A DNA stretch of 64,000 nt. Origin: an uncultured Clostridia bacterium (GTDB taxonomy: Bacteria; Bacillota; Clostridia; Oscillospirales; Acutalibacteraceae). The translations under genes were made by a program, and so were the position numbers. This document shows positions 10,176 through 19,006 of the stretch, one piece after another (the stretch's first letter is position 1; the number at the start of each line of letters is the position of its first letter). The stretch is taken from positions 186,001 through 250,000 of the forward strand of contig CAMEBF010000001.1 of assembly GCA_945912145.1 (NCBI GenBank), in the 5' to 3' direction. The notes beneath the pieces are model-generated. The model saw only the letters and a program-made list of their open reading frames with translations. It did no database searches and had not been told where the DNA came from.

Positions 10176-11480
10176 TTATTTTCCGGAAACGGTCACGCCG
10201 TTAAAGGCGACCCAGGGGAGAACGCAAGAGCCGTCCTCGGCTGTTTCCCGGGAAATATCCGTAATATTTTGAAGCATCTCGGCAAGGTTACCGCTGATCA
10301 TCGTTTCGGAGATCGGCTTGGTGATTTTGCCGTTTTCGATTAAGAAGCTGTTTTTGGCGACGGCGGAAAAATCGCCGTTGCTCGCAGGCGAACCGCCGGA
10401 CATACGGCAGACAAGAATGCCTTTATCAATCTTTTTGAGTAAGTCCGCATACGGGGTATCGCCGGCTTTGACCTCCATACAGCCGCTGAGTGTGGAGCAG
10501 CGTTTTTCGCCTGATTTTTTCGCGGCGTATTCCGAAAGCGTGAAGTTCTCGAGCACGCCGTTCTTGATGATGTCGCAGTTCTTCGTTTTATAGCCCTCCG
10601 CCGTGTAGCGTTCGCCGCCGATGACGCGGTCGTCAATCGGAATCAGGGAAACGGTGAGCGCGTCGGATGCAACTTTCTGACCGAGAGAATGACGCCAGGG
10701 ACTTGTGCTGTCGATAATGGCCTCGTCGCCGGTGAAGTTGTCAATCGCGGTGGCGATGACATCGCCGAGACAGGACGGCGCGAATACGGCGGTTCCCGTG
10801 AATTTCCCCTCAAACGGGACGGCGTCCAGCTCTTTTTCGCACAATTCGTACATCATGCGCTGCGTGCCCATATCGAGAATTTTTTTATCGAGATCGGTAA
10901 AATCAATCCCGGTAGAATTGAAAGAGGTTGTTTTGTCGCCGTCATGCGCGGAATACATTGAACCCATCGAGTAGTAAGCGGTACGATAGGAGAATTCCAC
11001 GCCGTTGGTGTTGGCGAAAACGGACGTCGCTTCGGAATAATTCGCGATGAGCTGCTCGACGAAAACCTTGGGGTAGTCGTTTTTGAGATCGACCATATAT
11101 TCACGGATTTTTTCAAAGAATTTATCCCGGTCGCTTTCCGCGACGCCGTAGGAGAAATCCTCGTTTTCTTCTTTTTCAGCAATGGAGAGACAGTCGTCCA
11201 CGGCGGAAACCTCAGCGTTTGCGACGCATTCCTTTGCGGCGGCATCAATAGATTCCTTGTCCGTTTTATTGATGGCAATCACGCCTTTTTTACTGTCCTT
11301 GATGACCTTCATCGTGACGGAGGAATCGAACGTCGAGCGCATCAGGCTGAATTCGCCTGCGTCCACGTTGATTTCGTCCACGTCGCTGAAACGCACCTTG
11401 CACTGCGCGTCGTCAGCGCCGTATTTTTTTAAGCAGGAGAGCGTATAGGCTGCGATTTCTTTGAGTTCTGCAAGTTCCAT
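10176..11480 (-). CDS. TldE/PmbA-like partner of the TldD metalloprotease
   Basis: A 434-residue member of the TldD/PmbA (U62) family. It has the characteristic C-terminal half (SASDALTV-like, DDRVIGGERYTAEGYKTKN, then MSGGSPASNGDFSAVAKNSFLIENGKI) but lacks the HExxxH zinc motif carried by its neighbour. In known systems TldD and TldE form a heterodimer that degrades or trims peptides such as microcin precursors and CcdA; TldE shapes the chamber and TldD carries the zinc. ATG at 11480 is preceded by GGAGG. It begins 12 bases after the tldD stop, consistent with obligate co-expression. Confidence 0.9.
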   Translation of the reverse strand: MELAELKEIAAYTLSCLKKYGADDAQCKVRFSDVDEINVDAGEFSLMRSTFDSSVTMKVIKDSKKGVIAINKTDKESIDAAAKECVANAEVSAVDDCLSIAEKEENEDFSYGVAESDRDKFFEKIREYMVDLKNDYPKVFVEQLIANYSEATSVFANTNGVEFSYRTAYYSMGSMYSAHDGDKTTSFNSTGIDFTDLDKKILDMGTQRMMYELCEKELDAVPFEGKFTGTAVFAPSCLGDVIATAIDNFTGDEAIIDSTSPWRHSLGQKVASDALTVSLIPIDDRVIGGERYTAEGYKTKNCDIIKNGVLENFTLSEYAAKKSGEKRCSTLSGCMEVKAGDTPYADLLKKIDKGILVCRMSGGSPASNGDFSAVAKNSFLIENGKITKPISETMISGNLAEMLQNITDISRETAEDGSCVLPWVAFNGVTVSGK

Positions 11481-11492
11481 GTTGTTGCCTCC

Positions 11493-12875
11493 TTACCGAC
11501 CGCCGATGTTGATCTTGCATTTGACGGCGGGACCGCCGTCGGAAACGGGCATCGGCTGCTTTTTGCCGCAGTAGCCTGAAGACGCCCAACTGATCTCGTC
11601 CGAAAGCATATCGACGGTTTTGAGCATCTCGAACGCAACGCCGGAAATCGTCGTATCGCGGATTGCCCGGCCGAGCTTGCCGTTTTTGATCTCATAGCCC
11701 ATCGTGATGCCGAACATAAATTCGCCGGTCGTGTCAGCCTGACCGTTCTGCGTTCTCGTCAGATAATAGCCATTGTCAATCGAGGCGATCATATCCTCGA
11801 GCTTATCTTTGCCGGGAAGAATCGCGGTGTTGCGCATACGGATGAGCGGCTCGTCGGAAAACTCATAGGCTCTGGCGTTGCCGCAGGGCTTCATGCCGAA
11901 ATGAACGGCACTTTCCTTATTGTTCATATAGCCGGTGAGAATGCCGTTTTCAATCAGAACCGCGTCCTCGCACGGCGTACCCTCATCGTCCACATAAACG
12001 GGCAGAGGAACGGGCTTGCCGAACGCCGTATGGGCAAAGTCGATAATGGTGATTTTGTCCGACGCCACCTGCTGACCGAGCCTTGACGCCGCGACGGAAC
12101 CTGCCATAACGAGGTCGGCTTCGACGGTGTGACCGACGGCTTCGTGCGCGATCATGCCTGCGATGGAGGAATCGATGATGCAGTCGCATACGCCGGCTTC
12201 GGAGAAGACGCCGTCTCTCTTTGCCATGAGCTTTTCGTGCAGCGTGTCAATTTTTTCATAGAGTTCGGACGGATCGTGAAATAACTCTGTAAAATAGCCT
12301 CTGCCGCATTCCATGACGTCGAACAGTTCGACATTGGTGCCGTCGGTTGCCTCTGCCGTCATGGAAACGTAGAGACAAGCACGCGGTGAAATTGTGTGCG
12401 CGAAACTGCCGGTGGAAACATGGAGCAACCGTTCAATGCTGTCACAGCGGATCATCACGCTGCGGCTCGCAAGATCAGGATATTTATTCTGAATATAATC
12501 GTCGGTCTCTCTGGCATAATCGAGAATCGTCTTTTGCGGCACGTCGATGAAATCATGCCTTTCGGTAAAATCGGCAATCGGCGACTCGTAAAGCCCCGGT
12601 TTCCCTTTTTTGACTTTACCGTCGAGAAACAGCGCGTTCTCTTTTGCGGCGCGTAAGACGTTTTTTGCGCTCTCTTCGGAATCATCTCCCATAGAAGAAA
12701 AGCCGTACACGCCGTTTTTATACACTCTCGCGGAGACGCCGCTTGACGTGGCGCGGGAATTGCCGACGAGATTGCCGGATACGATACTGATGCCGTAATT
12801 GGTGTTGACCTGCGCGCGCAGTTCCGTATATTCGGGAACGCCGTTTACCAGGTCTTTGATTTTGTCATGAAGCAA
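11493..12875 (-). CDS. tldD: TldD-family zinc metalloprotease
   Basis: The catalytic partner of the downstream TldE-like protein. The 460-residue protein has the zinc motif HEAVGH at His244-His249 and a late Cys in GYCGKKQPMP, as in TldD. The best in-frame start is TTG at 12875, ten bases after GGAGG. An ATG at 12882 lies only three bases after that GGAGG and opens a five-codon frame that stops at once, which may dampen or couple tldD translation. The stop of the upstream pseudokinase gene overlaps this ribosome-site region, so translation is probably coupled to it. Confidence 0.92.
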   Translation of the reverse strand: MLHDKIKDLVNGVPEYTELRAQVNTNYGISIVSGNLVGNSRATSSGVSARVYKNGVYGFSSMGDDSEESAKNVLRAAKENALFLDGKVKKGKPGLYESPIADFTERHDFIDVPQKTILDYARETDDYIQNKYPDLASRSVMIRCDSIERLLHVSTGSFAHTISPRACLYVSMTAEATDGTNVELFDVMECGRGYFTELFHDPSELYEKIDTLHEKLMAKRDGVFSEAGVCDCIIDSSIAGMIAHEAVGHTVEADLVMAGSVAASRLGQQVASDKITIIDFAHTAFGKPVPLPVYVDDEGTPCEDAVLIENGILTGYMNNKESAVHFGMKPCGNARAYEFSDEPLIRMRNTAILPGKDKLEDMIASIDNGYYLTRTQNGQADTTGEFMFGITMGYEIKNGKLGRAIRDTTISGVAFEMLKTVDMLSDEISWASSGYCGKKQPMPVSDGGPAVKCKINIGGR

Positions 12876-12890
12876 TTTTCATGAGCCTCC

Positions 12891-14696
12891 TTAGCCGAAG
12901 AATCCCTGAATGGTGCTGCCCAGACCGCTAACACTGTCGCCCAGACTTCCGAAAATGCTGTCTAAAATCGAAGAGGAGGACGTGACCTGACTGCCGGAGT
13001 TCGGTCCGGTGATGTCTCCGTTGCCGGAGGAAGCCGGCGTGTCACCCCAGATTTCAATTGTAATTTCCGTCCCCTCATAGACAACGGAACCGGCGGCCGG
13101 CGACATGGTTGCGACCGATCCGGCGGTTTGCCCTCCGGGATTATCTTTTTCAACGATGTTATAAGAAAGATTGAGTTTGCCTAAATAATATACGGTTTCG
13201 GTGAACGGCATGCCGGTGAAGTTCGGCAGCGTTACCGTTGATGCGCCTTTGCTGTAGGTGAGCGTCAAGGAGGAGCCACGCGCAACTTCGGTTCCCGGCG
13301 CGATGTCCTGTTCAAAGATCACACCCTGCGCCACGGTGTCGGAGGAACGAGGCTGTAAGGTGATCTGGAGTCCGTAGCTGTTGGCGATCTGTGAAATATA
13401 GGCGTCATCTTTTTTGTAATTGGTAAAATCGGGAATCTCGACCACTTTTTCGGTCGCGCTGCCGCCGACGTTAAACGAAACGATTCCGGTCAGCGCCAGA
13501 CAGGCGAAAAAGATAATCATGACCAGCACGATGCTGATGCTCAGAATGATCGTGGATGCAGTAGAGGTCTTTTTGCCGGGATTGGTATCCTTTTTGACGA
13601 CAACAGCACCCGGCGTTGCATTGACAATAACGGGGTCGGAGGTTTTTTCGGGAGCAAGATCGGTCGGCTCCATATCGCTGATGGGGTCGATCAAGGAACC
13701 GCCGGCGAGAGTCGCCGCCTGTTTTTTCTGTTTCTCATAGCCTTCTTTGGTAAAGGACTTGAGCAGGAACGCCATATCGGGCGCGCGGTCTTCGGGACGC
13801 ACCTGAAGTGCACCGATGAATCCGGCAAGAACATAATCGGGCAAATCTCTTGCGTATGCGGCGGGAATCGAAAGCGTGTCCTCCTTAAACCGAATCTCAG
13901 CGTCAATGGGCATCATGCCCGTTATACATTTGTAAAGAACGGCGGTAAAACCGTAAACGTCAGTCGCAGGGGAAAGACTGAGGTCGTTGCCGTACTGCTC
14001 GATGGCGGCATAACCGGGACGAATATCCGGCGGAATCGCGCCCTCTGTTTTACGGACTTCTGCAATCGAAAATCCCCACGGCTTGAATTGACCGTTGCTG
14101 CACAAAAACAGGGTGTCAGGCGAAAGCGCGCCGTGAATCACGCCTGCTTCATTCAGCGCGAAGACAGTCTGAGCAGCCGGAAAAATCTTTTCCGTGATTT
14201 CGCTCCATTCGAGCGTGCCGCCTTTTTCGTTCAGGTATTCGGTCAGCGTCTTGCTGCCGTCCGCTTCCGCAACGGCATAGGCGGTGTCGTTGGCTTCAAA
14301 GACGTCGAGCACCGTAATCATGCTCTCGAGCGTCTTGAGCTTCATTATAGTATGCCACAGATTCAAAAAATCTTTCCGGAATTTTTTAAAGGATTCCGCA
14401 TTCTCTTCGGAAATCACCGGCTTGAGCATTCCCTTTTCGCGCGACGCAAGTCCCTCCGGTAAAAATTCACGGATACGTACGCAGTTATTCGTAATGGTAT
14501 CAAGACCGAGATAAGTAACGCCTTCGGAATTCTGTTCAAGCACATCACCGACGGCATATTTGCCGGCTATAACCGTTCCGTATGACAGAAAAGGTGCCGT
14601 CTGCTCCGCCGTCAGATCAAAACCGCAGTAAGGACATTCTTGTGCGTCGCCGACCTCATTCATACAGCCGGGACATAAATTTTTGTAAAAACCCAT
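12891..14696 (-). CDS. Zinc-ribbon Ser/Thr pseudokinase with PASTA domains
   Basis: A 601-residue membrane protein. Domain order: a zinc ribbon (Cys8, Cys11, Cys21, Cys24); a protein-kinase-like domain (about 40-330); a low-complexity linker; one transmembrane segment (about 378-402); two extracellular PASTA domains (about 415-550); and a Ser/Gly-rich tail. In PrkC/StkP-type kinases PASTA domains sense muropeptides or lipid II. Here the catalytic residues are lost: the VAIK lysine is Arg76 (VRIR), the HRD loop is HGALSPDT (His188, Ala190 in place of Asp) and the DFG site reads WGF (207-209). It should therefore not phosphorylate in the usual way and may act as a sensor or scaffold. GGAGG precedes the ATG, and it leads the tldD-tldE unit. 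Confidence 0.85.
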   Translation of the reverse strand: MGFYKNLCPGCMNEVGDAQECPYCGFDLTAEQTAPFLSYGTVIAGKYAVGDVLEQNSEGVTYLGLDTITNNCVRIREFLPEGLASREKGMLKPVISEENAESFKKFRKDFLNLWHTIMKLKTLESMITVLDVFEANDTAYAVAEADGSKTLTEYLNEKGGTLEWSEITEKIFPAAQTVFALNEAGVIHGALSPDTLFLCSNGQFKPWGFSIAEVRKTEGAIPPDIRPGYAAIEQYGNDLSLSPATDVYGFTAVLYKCITGMMPIDAEIRFKEDTLSIPAAYARDLPDYVLAGFIGALQVRPEDRAPDMAFLLKSFTKEGYEKQKKQAATLAGGSLIDPISDMEPTDLAPEKTSDPVIVNATPGAVVVKKDTNPGKKTSTASTIILSISIVLVMIIFFACLALTGIVSFNVGGSATEKVVEIPDFTNYKKDDAYISQIANSYGLQITLQPRSSDTVAQGVIFEQDIAPGTEVARGSSLTLTYSKGASTVTLPNFTGMPFTETVYYLGKLNLSYNIVEKDNPGGQTAGSVATMSPAAGSVVYEGTEITIEIWGDTPASSGNGDITGPNSGSQVTSSSSILDSIFGSLGDSVSGLGSTIQGFFG

Positions 14697-14736
14697 AAAG
14701 ATTCCTCCGGATTATCAGGATATCTATTGAAATATT

Positions 14737-14765
14737 ATTATAGCATATCGGAATGAAATTCTCAA
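14737..14765 (-). promoter_or_regulatory. Sigma-A promoter of the pseudokinase-tldD-tldE unit
   Basis: On the minus strand a -35 TTGAGA (14760-14765) and a -10 TATAAT (14737-14742) are separated by 17 bases. The ATG follows about 40 bases downstream. Confidence 0.75.
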
Positions 14766-14794
14766 CCACTATTCTGAAAACTTTTCTTGTTGCG

Positions 14795-16393
14795 TCATGT
14801 TTCGTCTGAGAGAACGGCTTCGGCGCATCGGATTCCGTCTACAGCGGCCGAAACGATGCCTCCCGCATAGCCGGCTCCCTCACCGCAGGGATAAAGACCT
14901 CGGACATTCGTCTGAAAAAATTCGTCGCGCAAAATCCGGATAGGGGAGGAGCTACGGCTTTCGGGGAACGTCAGCACCGCGTCGGGAAGCGCGAAACCGC
15001 GCAGTTTTTTATCAAATGCCGCGATGGCTTCGCGGATCGTTCCGGTTACAAGAGGCGGCAGAACGCTGTCCGCATCGGAATAGCAGACGCCGGTCGGACA
15101 GGTCGGTCTGACGGCGCCGCCGTGTCCGGACGGTTTCCCTTGCATAAAATCGCCGACGAGCTGCGCCGGAGCCGTATAGTCGCCGCCGCCTGCGCGGAAA
15201 CCGGCGCGTTCAATCTGACGTTGCAGCGCGATGCCCGATAGGGGATGATCGTCCTCAAAATAAGACGGCTCAATACCGACAAGGATCGCGGAATTGGCGT
15301 TTTCGCCGTCGCGTGCATATTCGCTCATGCCGTTTGTTACCATGCCGCCCTCTTCGGAGGACGCCGCCACGACGGTGCCGCCGGGACACATACAGAATGT
15401 ATAGCCGCCACGACCGTGCAGCGGGTGATTGGATAATTTATAATCGGCAGCACCGAGACGCGGATCGTTCCAGTACGCGCCGTACTGTGCTTTATTGATC
15501 AGCTCCTGCGGATGCTCGATTCGTGTTCCGACGGAAAACGCTTTCTGCTCCATGCGGATGCCATTGCGATAGAGCATTTCGACGGTGTCACGCGCCGAAT
15601 GCCCGATGCAAAGCACGATACAGTCGGTCTCAAGATCGGTCTGCGAGCCGTTTGCGTCTTCATAGGTCAGCCCGTGAACGAAACCGTTGACGGCGATCAA
15701 GTCCGTCATGCGGCAGCCGAAGCGGACTTCGCCGCCCATTTCAATGATATCTTCACGGATATTTTTCACAACGCCGCCGAGTTTGTCCGTGCCGATATGC
15801 GGACGCGCCGAATAGAGAATTTCCTCCGGTGCGCCGTGCTGAACGAGCTGATGAAAGACTTCGCGGCAGCGGCTGTCCTTGATGCCGGTTGTCAGCTTGC
15901 CGTCGGAGAACGTTCCGGCACCGCCTTCGCCGAACTGGACGTTGGAATTGGTGTTAAGCTTGCGCTGTGTCCAGAAACGGGAAACGTCCTGCTGACGGCG
16001 TTCGACGTCGTTGCCGCGTTCGAGAATGATGGGCTTCAGACCGCACTTTGCTAAAATCAATCCGCAGAGCATGCCTGCGGGGCCGAAGCCGACGATGACG
16101 GGACGGAGCTGCGATGTTCTCTTTACGGGAGGCAGCACATACCGATAGCGTTCTTTATATAAGACTTTGTTGACGGGAAAACGCGCCGCGATGTCCTCTT
16201 CGCCGTTTTCGAGTTCCACATCAACGGAATAGACCATTTTGATATGACTTCTTTTGCGGGAGTCGATGGATTCCCGCGCGACTTCAAACGATGTGAAGTC
16301 CTCAGGCTTTACGCCGATGAGATCGGCCGCCGCTTTTCGCAGATGTTCGGTCGGCTCTCCGATTTCGAGAGCAAGTTCGTTGATTCTTAGCAT
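14795..16393 (-). CDS. FAD-dependent oxidoreductase (COG2509-like)
   Basis: A 532-residue flavoprotein of the uncharacterised FAD-dependent dehydrogenase family. The dinucleotide-binding motif VGFGPAGMLCGLILAK lies near residue 105, followed by LERGNDVERRQQDV and GEGGAGTFSDGKL. The C-terminal motif PCGEGAGYAGGIVSAAVDGIR is typical of the FAD-contacting end. An N-terminal region of about 95 residues precedes the FAD domain. The start chosen is ATG at 16393, with GGAG nine bases upstream; longer in-frame starts lie inside the preceding gene and lack similarity. It overlaps the stop of that gene by seven bases. The physiological substrate of the family is not known to me. Confidence 0.85.
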   Translation of the reverse strand: MLRINELALEIGEPTEHLRKAAADLIGVKPEDFTSFEVARESIDSRKRSHIKMVYSVDVELENGEEDIAARFPVNKVLYKERYRYVLPPVKRTSQLRPVIVGFGPAGMLCGLILAKCGLKPIILERGNDVERRQQDVSRFWTQRKLNTNSNVQFGEGGAGTFSDGKLTTGIKDSRCREVFHQLVQHGAPEEILYSARPHIGTDKLGGVVKNIREDIIEMGGEVRFGCRMTDLIAVNGFVHGLTYEDANGSQTDLETDCIVLCIGHSARDTVEMLYRNGIRMEQKAFSVGTRIEHPQELINKAQYGAYWNDPRLGAADYKLSNHPLHGRGGYTFCMCPGGTVVAASSEEGGMVTNGMSEYARDGENANSAILVGIEPSYFEDDHPLSGIALQRQIERAGFRAGGGDYTAPAQLVGDFMQGKPSGHGGAVRPTCPTGVCYSDADSVLPPLVTGTIREAIAAFDKKLRGFALPDAVLTFPESRSSSPIRILRDEFFQTNVRGLYPCGEGAGYAGGIVSAAVDGIRCAEAVLSDET

Positions 16394-17646
16394 TGTGATT
16401 TCTCCGCGATGAAATTTGCGGCATGATGACCGGCGCACCGTCCGGAACTCCATGCCCACGTTAAATTATAGCCGCCGCAACCCCCGTCGATATTAAGCGC
16501 TTCGCCACAGGCAAATAAGCCGGGAATCTGTTTGGCTTCGAGCGTTTCCGGGTGGAAAAATCGCAGTTCGGCACCGCCGGCTGTCACCTGCGACTGCTCG
16601 AATCCGAGTGTGCCGCTGACTTCAAAAAGTTCGGAAATCAGAATCTCAGTCAGCTCCGCGATCTGATTTTTCGTTAATGTCCGCAGCTCGTCGGATTCCT
16701 TGATTCCGGCGGAATGGAGCTTCGCGATTCCCAGACGTTTGGGCATCAGACCCGAAAGGAGATTTTCGCAAAGCAAAGCGGGATTCTGCTGCTTTCGCCG
16801 TTCGATATAGTCCGTGATTTCCTCCGGCGAGAGAGACGGCAGGGAGTTGACGCAGACAAGTAATCTACCTTTTTTATGCAGGACGGAATGGCGCGCCGCT
16901 TCGCGTGAAATCTCCATTGCCGGAATGCCGGAGATGCCGTAATCGGTATATTGCAGTTCGCCCTGTGAAGAGGCGACAACGGTGTCGTTTTCGATCAGTA
17001 AAATCTCGCTTTTGGCTCTGATGCCTTTCAGGGATTTGTTCTTTTTTTGCAGAACAAGACCGACGAGAGCCGGTGAAAGCGGCGTTATGCCGATTCCGAG
17101 AGACGAAAGAAGAGAGAAGCAGGAACCGTCCGAGCCCTGTACGGAAGCGGATTTGCCGCCTCCTGCGACGATGATGGCGTCAGCGCGATCTGTTTCGTTC
17201 AGCAAGAATCCGTCGGGAGTTCGCTGAATCGAGGTGATCTTTGCGCCGCAACGAATCTCCACCTGTAAGCGTTCGATCTCAAAACGCAGCGCGTCGAGAA
17301 CCGATGTCGCCTGAAAGCTCATGGGATAGAGTCTGCCGTCCTCTTCTTCGGCGGTGTACAGCCCCATGCTTTTGAAAAAATGGAGGTCGCTGTCAACGGA
17401 ATACTGATCAAAAACGGGTACAATCGCATCGCTGTCTCCGTTGAAAGATTCCGGGGAGGCAAAACGGTTCATCAAATTGCACCGTCCGTTGCCCGTCGCA
17501 AGGATTTTTTTGCCGATTTTCGGCATTCTTTCATAGAGGACGATCTGAACCGGCATTTTTTTTGCCGAACAGGAACGCGCCGCTTCGATAGCGGCCGCCA
17601 TGCCGGAGGCTCCCGCGCCGATCACGGCGATCTTGTGCTGCTGCAT
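16387..17646 (-). CDS. HI0933/BaiN-type flavoprotein
   Basis: A 419-residue NAD(P)/FAD-dependent oxidoreductase of the HI0933-like family, which includes bile-acid-related BaiN and other poorly understood flavoproteins. GAGASGMAAAIEAARS near residue 10 is the Rossmann motif, GNGRCNLMN is the family signature, and the C-terminus has GLFACGEALNIDGGCGGYNLTWAWSSGRCAG. The start is ATG at 17646, with AAAGGA upstream; upstream in-frame Met residues have no family similarity. It is read together with the second flavoprotein downstream, and the pair may share a redox partner or pathway. Confidence 0.85.
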   Translation of the reverse strand: MQQHKIAVIGAGASGMAAAIEAARSCSAKKMPVQIVLYERMPKIGKKILATGNGRCNLMNRFASPESFNGDSDAIVPVFDQYSVDSDLHFFKSMGLYTAEEEDGRLYPMSFQATSVLDALRFEIERLQVEIRCGAKITSIQRTPDGFLLNETDRADAIIVAGGGKSASVQGSDGSCFSLLSSLGIGITPLSPALVGLVLQKKNKSLKGIRAKSEILLIENDTVVASSQGELQYTDYGISGIPAMEISREAARHSVLHKKGRLLVCVNSLPSLSPEEITDYIERRKQQNPALLCENLLSGLMPKRLGIAKLHSAGIKESDELRTLTKNQIAELTEILISELFEVSGTLGFEQSQVTAGGAELRFFHPETLEAKQIPGLFACGEALNIDGGCGGYNLTWAWSSGRCAGHHAANFIAEKSQC

Positions 17647-17769
17647 AGGTAACAAATCCTTTCGGTCGAATAACATTTCTATTTTACGATGAATCCGACG
17701 ATGTGTCAAGTAGCAAAATCCCGCGATGAGAACGTGTAAGAAAAAATGACCAATCTTTGCGGAAAAGAC

Positions 17770-17798
17770 TTGCAAATTACGAAAGCCTGTGGTATGAT
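17770..17798 (+). promoter_or_regulatory. Sigma-A promoter of the 57-residue peptide gene
   Basis: A -35 TTGCAA (17770-17775) and a -10 TATGAT (17793-17798) are separated by exactly 17 bases, 40 bases before the ATG at 17839. It lies in the gap behind the start of the flavoprotein gene. Confidence 0.7.
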
Positions 17799-17838
17799 AA
17801 ATATGAACTCGACTAACCTGCGAAAGTGAGGTGTAAGT

Positions 17839-18012
17839 ATGAATCTGGGTTCTGTTTTTGTTGTATTTGATTATATTCTTCGTTTGTTGATGAAAATAAT
17901 GGATAAGATTGCCGCTATGAACGGTATCGATCTGGACGGTCTGATCACCACAACGGAAACCACAACGGCCGAGACGACGACAGCTGCCGAAACGACGACT
18001 GTCGCGCCGTAA
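17839..18012 (+). CDS. Small Thr-rich protein, 57 residues
   Basis: A short gene that stands alone. The ATG at 17839 has a GAGGTG ribosome site six bases upstream, a promoter at 17770-17798 and a strong terminator right after the stop, so all parts of an expressed unit are present. The protein begins with a hydrophobic/amphipathic stretch (SVFVVFDYILRLLMKIMDKI), then a short acidic link, then a tail made of ETTT/AETTT units (about residues 36-55) ending in VAP. Thr-rich tails of this kind occur as linkers in exported Ruminococcus-type proteins, including the 3D-domain protein at 30287. There is no typical cleavable signal peptide. I do not recognise a family. Confidence 0.65.
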   Translation: MNLGSVFVVFDYILRLLMKIMDKIAAMNGIDLDGLITTTETTTAETTTAAETTTVAP

Positions 18013-18028
18013 TCACATCTGGATAAAG

Positions 18029-18054
18029 AAGAGGAGCCGGACAGCTCCTCTTTT
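18029..18054 (+). terminator. Terminator of the small Thr-rich gene
   Basis: A 9-bp stem AAGAGGAGC (18029-18037) / GCTCCTCTT (18044-18052) with a 6-base loop is followed by a short T run. It also lies at the stop of the converging ADP-ribosylglycohydrolase gene and may serve both. Confidence 0.8.
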
Positions 18055-18838
18055 ATTTGTTTAACTGTGTCAGTAGATCGGTCAGCTCCTGATCCAGAAA
18101 GGGAAGGATTCCTTTTTTTAGGTCGTCGCCGATGCCGTAAAATGCTTCCGCAATGCTCCCGGCAATGCAGGCCGATGTGTCGCAGTCGCCGCCGATGGAG
18201 ACGGCATTGCGTATCGCATCCTCGGCGTTTTCACTTTCCAGAAAGCATTGGATTGCCTGCGGAACCGTACCGCGACAGGAGACGTCGAATGTATAAGTCG
18301 GCCGGATTTCATCCAGCGTGAAATCAAGCGGCGCATAGGTTGCTTCTGTGTAGCGGCGGATCTCGTCTTTTGTGTTGCCGTGCAGCGCAAGGAAAACGCA
18401 GGCGGCTGTAATCTGCGCGCCGGCAATGCCTTCGGGATGATTGTGCGTCACAGCGGCCGATACCGCGGCAAGCCGCCGGGTTTCTTCAAGCGAATCGCAG
18501 CAGTACGCGACAGGTGAGACGCGCATGGCGGAACCGTTGCCCCAGCTGTTATAGGGCGTCCGCAGTTTTTCTGTCAGCCAATAGGCGAAGCGACCGCCGT
18601 AGCCTGCGTCCGGATAACGGTTTCCGAACCGGTGCATACTGTCGATCAGATTCTCGCGGAAGGAATCTTCGTTCCGGTCTTTTAGGTAGGCTTCGCAGGC
18701 GACGGCGACGGCAAAGGTCATTACCGTATCGTCCGTAAACCGGCAGTCCGGATGAAAAAGTTCAAACTGCTTTGTTTTGATGCTATAAAATTCAAACCGC
18801 GAACCGGCAATGTCACCGGCGGCCGCGCCGTAGATCAT
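18053..18838 (-). CDS. ADP-ribosylglycohydrolase family protein
   Basis: A 261-residue protein of the DraG/ARH family, which removes ADP-ribose from proteins or small molecules using two Mg2+ ions. Metal-binding motifs are visible: FTDDTVM (Thr35-Asp36-Asp37) at the N-terminus and GGDCDTSACIAGS (about 216-228) near the C-terminus. The start MIYGAAAGDIAGSRFE is typical of the family, and GAGG lies upstream of the ATG. No ADP-ribosyltransferase is visible nearby, so the target is unknown. Confidence 0.9.
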   Translation of the reverse strand: MIYGAAAGDIAGSRFEFYSIKTKQFELFHPDCRFTDDTVMTFAVAVACEAYLKDRNEDSFRENLIDSMHRFGNRYPDAGYGGRFAYWLTEKLRTPYNSWGNGSAMRVSPVAYCCDSLEETRRLAAVSAAVTHNHPEGIAGAQITAACVFLALHGNTKDEIRRYTEATYAPLDFTLDEIRPTYTFDVSCRGTVPQAIQCFLESENAEDAIRNAVSIGGDCDTSACIAGSIAEAFYGIGDDLKKGILPFLDQELTDLLTQLNK

Positions 18839-18867
18839 AAGAGTCGCCTCATTGCATTTTTTATCAT

Positions 18868-18896
18868 ATTATAGTGTTTTTACGCTTTTCGTTCAA
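18868..18896 (-). promoter_or_regulatory. Sigma-A promoter of the ADP-ribosylglycohydrolase
   Basis: On the minus strand a -35 TTGAAC (18891-18896) and a -10 TATAAT (18868-18873) are separated by 17 bases. Confidence 0.7.
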
Positions 18897-18936
18897 GTCT
18901 TTGCAGTGTATTTTTTTACATTTTTAAAAAATTGTG

Positions 18937-18965
18937 TTGCATATTCGAAAAAGATAATGTATAAT
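18937..18965 (+). promoter_or_regulatory. Sigma-A promoter of the dockerin LRR gene
   Basis: A -35 TTGCAT (18937-18942) and a -10 TATAAT (18960-18965) are separated by 17 bases. It is divergent from the promoter at 18868. Confidence 0.7.
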
Positions 18966-19006
18966 GAAAATAACTATTGATTTACGAAAACGGAGGACAA
19001 TATTTT

